A stretch of DNA of 64,000 bases from Guptibacillus algicola (GTDB taxonomy: Bacteria; Bacillota; Bacilli; Bacillales; Guptibacillaceae), in contig NZ_JAIVAF010000003.1 in assembly GCF_020171805.1 (NCBI RefSeq), positions 434,001 through 498,000 on the forward strand. Reading direction: 5' to 3'. Both the position numbers and the translations under genes were made by a program. A model generated the notes under the pieces. The model saw nothing but the letters and a program-made list of their open reading frames with translations. It was not told the origin of the DNA and did not search any database. This document shows positions 18,282 to 26,519 of the stretch, piece after piece (positions within the stretch are counted from its first letter, which is position 1; each line of letters opens with the position of its first letter).

Positions 18282-18679
18282 TTCGATTAATGTTAGGGCT
18301 TTTAGTACTTCTACTAATCATAACAGGGTGTGCAGATCCTTCACCTCTAAGGTCCAATATAGAAGTAGCGTATAACCAAATGTTCGGTACAGAATTCGGT
18401 GTGATGGATCAGGTAATCGTGAAACAAAAAGAAGAAACGCTTGCAGTATTAGGAGCGGAAGAGTTTTTGGAGCTTGTCCAAGAGGCTAAAGAGAGTAAGA
18501 GTAGGGCTGAAACGTTTGATTATACGATTACTCTCCAAACCTCTGAAGCTATGAAAGAATATAGTAAAGAGCAAACAAAAGAAGTTCTTACGTATGATAG
18601 TAAAACGAAAGTGCTGTGTAGCGTTAAGGTTTGTTACGACGTTCCATCAGCTTTTCATTCTGAGGTGATCCCTAATTGA
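18278..18679 (+). CDS. Small lipoprotein, function unknown
   Basis: 133 aa. The preferred start is GTG at 18278, which overlaps the permease stop (GTGA) and lies 6 nt after GGTGGAG. The N-terminus is a lipoprotein signal with lipobox IITGC. The body is mostly helical and charged, with a CSVKVC pair of cysteines near the end. Tight coupling to the ABC exporter suggests a shared task (accessory lipoprotein or self-protection), but this is inference. Confidence 0.7.
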   Translation: MIRLMLGLLVLLLIITGCADPSPLRSNIEVAYNQMFGTEFGVMDQVIVKQKEETLAVLGAEEFLELVQEAKESKSRAETFDYTITLQTSEAMKEYSKEQTKEVLTYDSKTKVLCSVKVCYDVPSAFHSEVIPN

Positions 18680-19023
18680 CGAAACTCTTTTTACACGTAG
18701 AAGGATTCGTAGTATTGATCCTGTCTATCTATTTTTATTCTGAAATGAATGTGAGCTGGTGGCTATTCCTGTTGTTACTATTCGCTCCTGATGTCGCGAT
18801 GTTTGGATATATGTTCGGAACAAAAGTAGGTTCATATGCCTATAACGTTTTACACACATATAGTCTACCATTAACTATACTTCTATTTAGTTTAATAGGA
18901 GAACAAACTCTTTTAGTAGCTATAGGACTGATCTGGACCGCACATATTGGAATGGACAGAATGATTGGTTATGGATTGAAGTCTACAGAGGATTTTAAGG
19001 TTACGCATTTACAGAAGGTGTAG
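18676..19023 (+). CDS. DUF4260 membrane protein
   Basis: 115-aa integral membrane protein with four hydrophobic segments. LLFAPDVAMFGYMFG and the C-terminal IWTAHIGMDRMIGYGLK are the conserved parts of the DUF4260 family, which has no known function. It starts at TTG (18676), overlapping the preceding stop (TTGA), with GAGGTGA as ribosome site. It is probably the last gene of the four-gene exporter unit. Confidence 0.8.
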   Translation: MTKLFLHVEGFVVLILSIYFYSEMNVSWWLFLLLLFAPDVAMFGYMFGTKVGSYAYNVLHTYSLPLTILLFSLIGEQTLLVAIGLIWTAHIGMDRMIGYGLKSTEDFKVTHLQKV

Positions 19024-19036
19024 GTGTGTTGGGTAT

Positions 19037-19068
19037 GGCTGTCGAGAATGGATCGGCAGTCTTTTTGC
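19037..19068 (+). terminator. Terminator after DUF4260 gene
   Basis: Stem GGCTGTCGA / ATCGGCAGTC (one G-U pair) followed by five T. Confidence 0.65.
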
Positions 19069-19158
19069 ATTACTTGCTAAGCGTTATATCTCTTAAAATG
19101 ATTATTTACGAGTTTTAATTAAATGCTGGTTACTTGAGGGTACAGAATCAACAAAACG

Positions 19159-19191
19159 AAGCGCTTACTGGCAAAAATGTAAGCGCTTTAC
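19159..19191 (+). promoter_or_regulatory. Inverted repeat with cre-like site
   Basis: AAGCGCTTAC (19159-19168) pairs with GTAAGCGCTT (19179-19188). ATGTAAGCGCTTTAC at 19177-19191 matches the cre consensus at 13 of 15 positions. No T-run follows, so a regulatory role is more likely than termination. Confidence 0.4.
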
Positions 19192-19224
19192 TATTGTCTG
19201 GGCTCTTAGAACTAGTGCATAGTA

Positions 19225-19254
19225 TGTAAATTAAAAATTTACAAAATATTTTCA
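19225..19254 (+). promoter_or_regulatory. Palindrome and two TTNNCA half-sites at 11-bp spacing
   Basis: TGTAAATT and AATTTACA are separated by 3 bp (19225-19243). TTTACA (19238) and TTTTCA (19249) are 11 bp apart, the period of PhoP boxes, but only two units are visible. Confidence 0.3.
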
Positions 19255-19338
19255 TTAAAAGTATATTAAAAATTCGTCGAAAATTGTAGGATAGTGTGGA
19301 AAGAGTTACATAAAGGACATCTCAGGGAGGAAAACACG

Positions 19339-21306
19339 ATGAAGAAATTGGGAATGATCGTAGCGTCTATCAGTATGGTACTAACTGTTATTACCCCATC
19401 GATGACGCCAAATGAGGTTCATGCAGCAACGAATGGGGACGTTGTTGTCAATGAAGTAGCATGGATGGGCACGACAGTTGATTACAATGATGAGTGGATC
19501 GAGCTTTACAACAATACTGGTAGCGCTATCTCACTAGACGGTTGGACGCTAAACTCAACAGACGGCAGTCCTTCAATCAATTTGACTGGCAGTATTCCAG
19601 CGGATGGGTATTACATACTTGAACGAACAGATGATAATACGATTTCTGGCGTTACGGCTGATCATATTTACAGTGGAGCACTAAGCAACTCTGGCGAAAA
19701 CATGGAACTTCGCGATGATAGCGGGGTCTTGATCGACAACGTTGACGCCTGGCACGCTGGTGACAACGATACGAAGGCGACGATGGAACGCCAAGATCCA
19801 GGAGTAGCTGGAACGGATGCTTCTAACTGGGTAACATCGACTGGTTCTTACAGTGAAGGAAAAGGAACACCATCTTCATCTAGCACAAGCGGATCCGGTA
19901 GTGGATCTGGCGGGGCTTGTACGGATACGACTGAGCACCTGAATCAAGTTTCTGAAGCACCTGACGCAATCAACGTTTATTTCAATAAATGTGCAATGGA
20001 CCAATATGCTGATCCGGGTAACGAAGCAAACTACAATGTAAATCTCGAAGATCGTCTCCTGAAGCGTATTAACGCTGCGACAACAAGCATTGATTTTGCT
20101 ACATATGAGATCAATCTACCAAAAGTCGTTGATGCTTTAATCCAAAAAGCTTCTGAAGGTGTTGACGTACGAGTGATCGCGGACTCTAAAGACGCAACGG
20201 ACCCTCATTATGTAGACCGTTTTAAGACGATGAGACTCTATGTTGAGGAAATGGTTCGCGGAAAAGATATGGTAGTCGGAACGGCTGACGATATTCACGT
20301 ATTCTCTGATTCTCCGATGCTAGCAGTTGAAGATACAGCGCTACGTGCAGATCATAACCTACCTTCTTCACCTGATGATTTCCCACAGCGCACGATCATG
20401 GTTGGGAACACTGAGATGACTGGCTATTTATTTGTAGAAGCAGAGCAACAAACAGATGGTACGTATTATTCTCCAGCCGATCAAATGCACAATAAATTTG
20501 CACTAGTCGATGACAAATGGGTATTTACTGGAAGCTGGAATTTCACAGTGACGGGTCTCTATGGCTCTGAAGAAAACATGGCGAACGGTGTACTTGATGG
20601 TAACCAGCAGCATGTTGTGGAAGTGAATTCTTCAGAATTGTCTTCAATCTACGAAACTGAATTTAACGAAATGTGGGGAACAAGCACACTTTCACCTAGC
20701 ACTTCTGATTCAAACTTTGGCTCTCGTAAAACGGATAACACACCGCATCAAGTGACAATCGGCGGTAAAACGGTTGAAGTTTACTTCTCCGCTGGGGACG
20801 ATGCGGTCGGTCGCATGGCTGAACTTGTGAAAACAGAAGCTGACCTAAACACATATTTCACAATCTTCGCATGGAGTGATCAAGCTCTTGTAGATGAGTT
20901 GAAGTATAAGTGGGAAGGTTCTTACCAGGACCAGCAGGGAACACTTACTGGCTTTGATGTGAAAGGCGTATTCTCAAGTGACTTCTGGAACCAGTGGTGG
21001 TCTGCAAGTATCGAAATGACAGGACGTACCGTAACTGGAAGTCAAAATAACCCGAACATCCGCTGGGCTAATGCAGCTCCTGTGTACAAGGATGCTGAAG
21101 CACGTAAGCTTCATAGTAAAACGATGCTTGTGGATGCTGAAACAAACAGTGATCCAACAGTCATTGTCGGTTCAACTAACTGGAGTACAAACGGTAACGA
21201 CGTGAACGACGAAAACATGCTGATCATTCATGATGATGCGATTACGAATCAATTTGTACAAGAGTTCAACGCGCGTTATATTCAAGCAGGTGGAACGGTA
21301 AACTAA
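19339..21306 (+). CDS. Secreted LTD plus phospholipase-D-fold protein (putative nuclease)
   Basis: 655 aa. The ATG at 19339 follows GGGAGG. Residues 1-31 are a signal peptide ending near VHAA. A lamin-tail domain (about 34-150; VVVNEVAWMGT, NDEWIELYNNTG, GWTLNSTDGS) is joined by a Ser/Gly linker (SSSTSGSGSGSGG) to a phospholipase-D superfamily catalytic region. Two HxKxxxxD-type motifs are seen: H384 in MHNKFALVDDKW with GSWNFT after it, and H592 in LHSKTMLVDAET with GSTNWS after it. Proteins with this layout are extracellular nucleases or phosphodiesterases; LTD may bind substrate or the surface. A terminator follows. The activity is inferred from the fold. Confidence 0.85.
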   Translation: MKKLGMIVASISMVLTVITPSMTPNEVHAATNGDVVVNEVAWMGTTVDYNDEWIELYNNTGSAISLDGWTLNSTDGSPSINLTGSIPADGYYILERTDDNTISGVTADHIYSGALSNSGENMELRDDSGVLIDNVDAWHAGDNDTKATMERQDPGVAGTDASNWVTSTGSYSEGKGTPSSSSTSGSGSGSGGACTDTTEHLNQVSEAPDAINVYFNKCAMDQYADPGNEANYNVNLEDRLLKRINAATTSIDFATYEINLPKVVDALIQKASEGVDVRVIADSKDATDPHYVDRFKTMRLYVEEMVRGKDMVVGTADDIHVFSDSPMLAVEDTALRADHNLPSSPDDFPQRTIMVGNTEMTGYLFVEAEQQTDGTYYSPADQMHNKFALVDDKWVFTGSWNFTVTGLYGSEENMANGVLDGNQQHVVEVNSSELSSIYETEFNEMWGTSTLSPSTSDSNFGSRKTDNTPHQVTIGGKTVEVYFSAGDDAVGRMAELVKTEADLNTYFTIFAWSDQALVDELKYKWEGSYQDQQGTLTGFDVKGVFSSDFWNQWWSASIEMTGRTVTGSQNNPNIRWANAAPVYKDAEARKLHSKTMLVDAETNSDPTVIVGSTNWSTNGNDVNDENMLIIHDDAITNQFVQEFNARYIQAGGTVN

Positions 21307-21320
21307 TTACCAATATGATG

Positions 21321-21355
21321 AGAGCATGGAATTGAAATGATTCCGTGCTCTTTTT
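21321..21355 (+). terminator. Terminator after LTD-PLD gene
   Basis: Stem AGAGCATGGAAT / ATTCCGTGCTCT with one mismatch, then five T. Confidence 0.85.
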
Positions 21356-21450
21356 GTTTGGATTTGAAAAAGCAAAGTCCCGTTACGAATTGTCAGTCTG
21401 TTACAATAATGGATAGAATATGTGAAGGTACTGAGTTGGGGGAGAAGCAC

Positions 21451-22302
21451 GTGAATCGTTATTGCATAAAGATAGGCGGCAAAGATGTTCGAGTTACGGA
21501 GTGGGGAGAGAGCGGTAACCCAGTCGTGTTTTGTTTACACGGACTTGGGAGCACGAGCTTAAGTTTTATCGAAATAGCAGAAGGATTAAAGAACGATTTC
21601 CACATATTCGCAGTGGATGCACCAGGTCACGGGCAAACTGATCCCTTCGATCGAGAAGAGGACTACGAGATGCCAGAAATGGTAGAGTGGTTAGATAAGG
21701 TGATTGATACTCTACACATCGAGAGATTTTATTTCCTATCCCATTCGTGGGGAAGTTTCGTTGCGCTTTTTTATGTGAAGAATTATAGGGAAAAGGTATT
21801 AGGTTCGATTTTGCTTGATGGCGGGTATCAAAGTAAGCGTGAGTCTAAGCAATCGATGGACGAAGAAGCCGCTTTTTATGAAGTGGATTTTGAAGACTAC
21901 GTTGAGACGTGGGAAGAGTTTAAAGAGCAGGCTGTATACGGTTCCGTATCAAGAAGGTCTGCTGCTTTAGATCGCGCAGCGGAAGATTTAGTATTGAAGA
22001 AAGACGGCAGATTTTACTGGCATGCAAGGGGTTATACGGGAAGCAGTATCGTAAAAGCGATGCATAAACATGATATTGTTGATATCTATCATGAGCTACC
22101 TTCCGATATCCTATTATTAAGGGCTACTCTCCCTAGTAATAGGGAACAAGAAAGAAGAAGGATGGCTGGAATTTTTGAAGAAAAAACAATTGGGATCGTA
22201 AAAGATATTCCTGAAAGTACGCATATGCTTCATTGGGATCAACCCGATTACATACTTAGTATCATTGAGCAGAATTGGAACGTCATCAAGGAGGGGAACT
22301 AA
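21451..22302 (+). CDS. Alpha/beta hydrolase
   Basis: 283-aa alpha/beta-hydrolase-fold enzyme. The GTG at 21451 has the ribosome site GGGGGAG; an in-frame ATG at 21409 is possible but less well placed. Oxyanion region FCLHGLGSTS, nucleophile Ser in LSHSWGSF, and a late ESTHMLHWDQPD with the catalytic histidine are visible. The next gene, a glucosidase, starts one base after the stop, so the two are co-transcribed; the hydrolase may remove an ester decoration from imported sugar, but this is speculation. Confidence 0.85.
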   Translation: MNRYCIKIGGKDVRVTEWGESGNPVVFCLHGLGSTSLSFIEIAEGLKNDFHIFAVDAPGHGQTDPFDREEDYEMPEMVEWLDKVIDTLHIERFYFLSHSWGSFVALFYVKNYREKVLGSILLDGGYQSKRESKQSMDEEAAFYEVDFEDYVETWEEFKEQAVYGSVSRRSAALDRAAEDLVLKKDGRFYWHARGYTGSSIVKAMHKHDIVDIYHELPSDILLLRATLPSNREQERRRMAGIFEEKTIGIVKDIPESTHMLHWDQPDYILSIIEQNWNVIKEGN

Positions 22303-22303
22303 T

Positions 22304-23938
22304 TTGGAACGAACATGGTGGAAAGAAGCGGTCGTGTATCAGGTATACTGGCGCAGCTTCTATGATAGTAGTGGAGATGGAGTTGGCGATTTACGAGGAG
22401 TGATCGAGAAGCTAGATTATATAGAAAAACTTGGTGTGAACGTCGTTTGGCTCAATCCGTTTTATGAGTCCCCAGATCGCGATAACGGCTATGATATCTC
22501 TGATTATTACTCGGTCATGGAAAAGGCAGGCACGATGGAGGATTTCGAAGAACTGTTAGATGAAGCACATAAACGGGGACTAAAAGTCATATTGGACCTT
22601 GTGGTGAACCATACATCTGACCAACACGAGTGGTTTCTGGAGTCGAAATCATCGATTGATCATCCAAAGAGAGATTGGTACATATGGAGAGATCCGGTGA
22701 ATGGAAGTGAACCAAACAATTGGCGTTCTTATTTCACCCCATCCACATGGGAGTACGACGTGGGAACTGGGCAGTATTACTTCCATTCCTTTGCAGTCGA
22801 GCAACCAGATCTGAACTGGGAGAACGAAGAAGTGCGTGAGGCGATTTATGAGATGATGCGCTTCTGGCTCGATAAGGGGATCGATGGGTTTCGAATGGAC
22901 GTCATCAACTTACTAGCTAAGATCGATGGCTTTCCGAATGCGGAGAATCCGGAGTATACCGATTATCTAGCAAACAACCCTGGAATACATGAGTATCTGA
23001 AAGAAATGAACGAAAAGGTCCTTCGCCATTACGATATCTTAACCGTAGGCGAAATCCCATTTGTTACGCCTGAAGAAGGGTTGAAGTACGTAGCAGAAGA
23101 TAGGAATGAGTTAAAAACGCTCTTTCATTTTGAAGTCGCAGATGATATGCCTTCGTGGGACATGGTGCGGTACAAAGAGATTCAGGAGAAGTGGCATAAA
23201 GCATTCTACGGAAAAGGATGGAATTCACAGTTTTTGAATAACCATGACCACACACGTCAGGTATCGAGATACGGAAATGACAACCGTTACCGAAAAGAAT
23301 CGTCAAAGCTTCTTGCGACGATGATTCATACTCTTCCTGGTATTCCATACGTATTTCAAGGTGAAGAGATCGGGATGACCGGGGTTCGGTTCGATACGAT
23401 CGAAGACTATAATGATATCGCCATGAAAAACAAGTATAGAGAAGAAGTGGAGAAAGGTCGCAATCCTGTACAAGTGTTCGAAAGTTTATTGCCTTTAAGT
23501 CGCGACAACTCTAGAACACCGGTTCAATGGGATGAAACCGAGCAGGCTGGTTTTACAGAAGGCGAACCATGGATCAATGTAAATCCGAACTATAAAATGA
23601 TCAACGTAAAGCGTGAACTATCTGAAGAAGACTCAATTTTTAATTACTATAAGGACTTAATTGCACTCCGGAAAGAGCATCCCGTTATGATTTATGGTGA
23701 TTATACAGATTTATCGAAGGGTCAAGAAAAGCTCTATGTGTATACGAGGCAGTTTGAAGGCACACGTTGGCTCATTATCTTAAACTGCAGTGACGATCAT
23801 ACGATCTTTGATATCGATGTATCCATCGATGAAAGTAACGAGCGTCTGCTCCTAGCGAATTACAATGACGTGTCGGGGAAAGACGTGTTGAAGAATACCT
23901 CTCTTAGACCTCATGAAGCCAGGATTTATGAAATTTGA
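22304..23938 (+). CDS. GH13 alpha-glucosidase (oligo-1,6-glucosidase type)
   Basis: 544-aa cytoplasmic glycoside hydrolase of family 13 (no signal peptide). Start TTG at 22304 follows AAGGAGGGG. Catalytic residues are visible: nucleophile D199 in GFRMDVIN, acid/base E250 in VGEIP, and transition-state D315 in NNHDHTR. The opening KEAVVYQVYWRSF is typical of the oligo-1,6-glucosidase/alpha-glucosidase subfamily. It should cleave glucose from the non-reducing end of short alpha-glucosides. It is not linked to a PTS here, unlike the phosphotrehalase at 47.5 kb, so a neutral oligosaccharide substrate is likely. Confidence 0.92.
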   Translation: MERTWWKEAVVYQVYWRSFYDSSGDGVGDLRGVIEKLDYIEKLGVNVVWLNPFYESPDRDNGYDISDYYSVMEKAGTMEDFEELLDEAHKRGLKVILDLVVNHTSDQHEWFLESKSSIDHPKRDWYIWRDPVNGSEPNNWRSYFTPSTWEYDVGTGQYYFHSFAVEQPDLNWENEEVREAIYEMMRFWLDKGIDGFRMDVINLLAKIDGFPNAENPEYTDYLANNPGIHEYLKEMNEKVLRHYDILTVGEIPFVTPEEGLKYVAEDRNELKTLFHFEVADDMPSWDMVRYKEIQEKWHKAFYGKGWNSQFLNNHDHTRQVSRYGNDNRYRKESSKLLATMIHTLPGIPYVFQGEEIGMTGVRFDTIEDYNDIAMKNKYREEVEKGRNPVQVFESLLPLSRDNSRTPVQWDETEQAGFTEGEPWINVNPNYKMINVKRELSEEDSIFNYYKDLIALRKEHPVMIYGDYTDLSKGQEKLYVYTRQFEGTRWLIILNCSDDHTIFDIDVSIDESNERLLLANYNDVSGKDVLKNTSLRPHEARIYEI

Positions 23939-23957
23939 GGTTGAGTTTTGAAGAAGG

Positions 23958-23981
23958 AGCGCCCGATGTAGGGCGCTTTTT
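23958..23981. terminator. Terminator between glucosidase and VOC gene
   Basis: Stem AGCGCCC / GGGCGCT with five T on the plus strand; it may also serve the convergent minus-strand gene. Confidence 0.85.
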
Positions 23982-23984
23982 AAA

Positions 23985-24404
23985 TTAGAACGCTTTGCTC
24001 TGTGCTTTTCGTACTTCTTCACGATGATAAGGCGAGTCCTTCACCTCATTCACAACGCTAAACGGATTGCCATCTAAATCGAAGAAGTCAAACACCTTCA
24101 TGCCACCGAACTCTTCGATTTCGGATGTGACGACACCACTCGCGTTTAATTTCTGATAAGCTTCTTCAATATCATCGACTAGGAAATTGAAATATCCGTT
24201 CTTCGAATTGGGACTAACCGTAAATTCAGAGGGCTGCGACTCATCCACTTGAATTAAGGCTAGCTGTGTATCGTCGTTTGGAAAATAGAATCCAACACCA
24301 CCATCCCAGCTGTCAATCTTCGTCACACCGAGGTTATCCTCGTACCATTCGATCGATTTGTCCAAATCTGTTACAGGAATGAAAATACCGCCTACTCGAA
24401 ACAT
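23985..24404 (-). CDS. VOC-family (glyoxalase/bleomycin-resistance fold) protein
   Basis: 139-aa protein with one vicinal-oxygen-chelate domain: VGGIFIPVTDLDKSIEWY at the start and FFDLDGNPFSVV near the end. The ATG at 24404 follows AAGGAGG; a longer upstream frame has no ribosome site. Enzymatic or antibiotic-binding roles both occur in the family. No linked gene hints at its substrate. Confidence 0.85.
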   Translation of the reverse strand: MFRVGGIFIPVTDLDKSIEWYEDNLGVTKIDSWDGGVGFYFPNDDTQLALIQVDESQPSEFTVSPNSKNGYFNFLVDDIEEAYQKLNASGVVTSEIEEFGGMKVFDFFDLDGNPFSVVNEVKDSPYHREEVRKAQSKAF

Positions 24405-24614
24405 CTTTGTCCTCCTTAGTGATGGAATTGGCTTATTTACGACTGACTCTAACAAAAAGTTTCGTGAAAATAAAAAAGAGCTTGAAGATTCAAGGTCAGT
24501 TCTAGATAGTCACATAAGGACCAATATATAGAATGTATGGAGGGAGTGGAGTTCTATTTCCTTGATAACCAGACGAGAACATCGATACAATAAGTGAGAT
24601 TGGAGGAATGTAGA

Positions 24615-25154
24615 GTGGACGTATCGTTCGAAACACAAACTAACAATGTCATGTCTTTTGATGAGATGATCGAAGAGAAAAACACGACTATGGTCGTCTT
24701 CGTTCGTCACCTCGGTTGACCGGTCTGCCGAGAATATCTCACGCAGTTGCGTGAGCGAATTGATGAGTTTCATGATAAAGGCGTTACCGTGTATGCAATC
24801 GCACCGTCGAACGCAGCATTCATAAGCAAATTTATAGAAGCATTTGGACCGTTTCCATTCCCTATTTTAGGAGATCCCAATAAGGAAGCGTATTATGAGC
24901 TTGGACATAAAACATCACCGAAATGGAAGCTGTTATCACAAGCTGCAATCGGCTTCGTGATTGGAAAGGTGAAAAACTTTATCCCGAAGGATGAACGGCA
25001 GAAGAAGGTTGTTCTAACTTCGATGAAAAAAGCAGACGTGTATATCCAAGGTGGAACATACGTCTATTCCGAAAACGGCAAGCTGATCTATCACCATGTT
25101 GATTCGTCGCCTGAAGATCATGCGAAAATTGATACAGTTTTAATAGAGGTTTAG
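24615..25154 (+). CDS. Peroxiredoxin-like protein with in-frame TGA at the redox Cys; candidate selenoprotein
   Basis: 179 codons if TGA at 24717-24719 is read through. GTG start at 24615, 8 nt after GGAGG. The protein fits the AhpC/TSA-like PRXL2/PRX-like2 group: residue 35 lies in HLG-(TGA)-PVCREY, where relatives have G-C-P-x-C-R-E, so the codon sits on the first redox cysteine and gives U-x-x-C. Downstream, LRERIDEFHDKGV, ILGDPNKEAYYELG and GGTYVYSENGKLIYHH continue the same fold in the same frame. A hairpin follows the TGA at the distance expected for a bacterial SECIS. The alternatives are a TGC-to-TGA nonsense mutation or a base error. Ends before a terminator. Confidence 0.7.
24738..24755 (+). 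promoter_or_regulatory. Bacterial SECIS-like hairpin downstream of TGA
   Basis: CTCACGCA pairs with TGCGTGAG around GT; realistically seven base pairs closed by an AGUU tetraloop, with G at the second loop position. The loop begins 25 nt after the TGA. Weak lower pairing (AAU with AUU) is possible. This agrees with the described bacterial SECIS form (UGA, 16-37 nt, a stem with small loop containing G among the first two loop bases). Confidence 0.6.
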
Positions 25155-25171
25155 ATAGTCTCTCAATTGCT

Positions 25172-25200
25172 ACCCCTGGTACATATGCCAGGGGTTATTT
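25172..25200 (+). terminator. Terminator after the peroxiredoxin-like gene
   Basis: Stem ACCCCTGG / CCAGGGGT, 8-nt loop, followed by TATTTTAT. Confidence 0.7.
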
Positions 25201-25212
25201 TATGATTTATTC

Positions 25213-25419
25213 TCAAAGGTTTTGAAGTCCTTTTGCAAGTAGCTTTACTGGGTAGAGCGGATCAATCAACTTATCCATGGACCACGTCCACCAGATCCAC
25301 CCTGTTACAAGTGACATCAATAGAAATTTGATTAGGTTAGCTCTGTCTTTCTTAACGATGAGGTAGATGACAGTGATGATAAGAAAGATAAGAAATGGTA
25401 GAAACGTGAACATATTCAT
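25213..25419 (-). CDS. Small membrane D-type subunit of a germinant receptor operon
   Basis: 68-aa protein with two transmembrane helices (about 5-22 and 30-48), starting with ATGA overlap on the gerB-type gene. Size, topology and position match the small D proteins encoded in some ger operons of Bacillus species, which modulate receptor function. Similarity is structural and positional; I do not recognise specific residues. Ribosome site AAGGTG. Confidence 0.7.
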   Translation of the reverse strand: MNMFTFLPFLIFLIITVIYLIVKKDRANLIKFLLMSLVTGWIWWTWSMDKLIDPLYPVKLLAKGLQNL

Positions 25420-26519
25420 AACTGAACACCTTTTCTTACGTACGACATAATGAGCAGTAGTAATGGCAATAGTATGCCAAGGATGACGGAATAGATCGGT
25501 ACAAGTGTTTTAGCGTATTCAATGTTTTCCACGATGTTTGCGTGAGCTCCCATTGAAAAAGCAGTTGTCATAAAAAGAAGTACGAAAAGAATCGGAATTC
25601 TGTAAGGAAAACGGAATACGCATTTTATAAAGATAAAAGCTGCGTAAAGTAAGATCGAGACTTTGATGAGTACTGTCGTTATCAAGATAGACGATACAAA
25701 CACATCAAGGTTTTCAATCGTTCGAAATAGACTAATTTCTTGTGCGGCTGCCATAGTGGGATACGTTAAGTTCGAAATGCGTGTATCCCCAATCGTTCCT
25801 AAGAGAAGGAAAACGACACCAACCGTTGATATCGTTGTAACGATACTTGCTAAATAAACGCTCTGTCTCGTTCTTTTGGCGTTTCTTGTGAGAGGAATCA
25901 GCAAAAGAATCGGAAGGAATTCAAGGTATGGAAAGCTAAAGAAAGCGATCGTCATACTTCCGATTGCCTGCATATCGAATGAGCCAGGTAAAGGTACGAT
26001 TCGATCTGTGTCCCATTCTCCGATAATGAGCAAAAGCGATCCCCAGAAAGTGATGAAAATAAAAGGTGTTAAAATTTCCACGGACCGCCCTAATGTGCGT
26101 AATCCCTTTGACAATAAATAAATAGCGACTGTAATTGTAAGGAGATTAAACACCACAGTTGGTGTATAGTCCATAGCAACAGTTGTGATCACATCACCGA
26201 CGTTTCTTGTAGCAAGAGAAGCAATCAAGATAAAGAAATAGATGAAGATCAGAGAGATAACAAATCCTAATTTTTGACCAAGAAGGCCAACCGTAATTTC
26301 TGCTAGGTCTTTGCCAGGATGTCGTTTTAGAAGGTGTAACCATAGCCAAAGGACTCCAAGGCTCATGATGAAAGCGAGAAGTGGCGGGACCCACGACCAT
26401 TGTTTTGTTGCACTGATCAGTCCGTTCATTTGAACGAAATACGTAGGTCCAATCAAATAGTTCGTTGCGAGCAAGAAGAATTGCCACGTCGTTAAATGAT
26501 TGTAGCTAGAATCCTTCAT
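25416..26519 (-). CDS. Spore germinant receptor B subunit (GerB family)
   Basis: 367-aa polytopic protein of the APC superfamily (spore germination protein, PF03845), about ten transmembrane helices, acting in the inner spore membrane as the germinant-binding subunit. Landmarks: WQFFLLATNYLIGPTYF near the N-terminus, HPGKDLAEI in the first cytoplasmic loop, and FFSFPYLEFLPILL. It overlaps the C-subunit gene by four bases and the D gene by four. The cognate germinant cannot be inferred. Confidence 0.93.
   Translation of the reverse strand: MKDSSYNHLTTWQFFLLATNYLIGPTYFVQMNGLISATKQWSWVPPLLAFIMSLGVLWLWLHLLKRHPGKDLAEITVGLLGQKLGFVISLIFIYFFILIASLATRNVGDVITTVAMDYTPTVVFNLLTITVAIYLLSKGLRTLGRSVEILTPFIFITFWGSLLLIIGEWDTDRIVPLPGSFDMQAIGSMTIAFFSFPYLEFLPILLLIPLTRNAKRTRQSVYLASIVTTISTVGVVFLLLGTIGDTRISNLTYPTMAAAQEISLFRTIENLDVFVSSILITTVLIKVSILLYAAFIFIKCVFRFPYRIPILFVLLFMTTAFSMGAHANIVENIEYAKTLVPIYSVILGILLPLLLLIMSYVRKGVQL

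Larger units (their letters stand above)
19024..19338. other. 315-bp intergenic region before the LTD-PLD gene
   Basis: No gene. It holds the terminator just described, a GTAAGCGCTT hairpin with a cre-like core, and an AT-rich palindrome TGTAAATTaaaAATTTACA. It is probably the control region of the following secreted protein. Confidence 0.6.
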
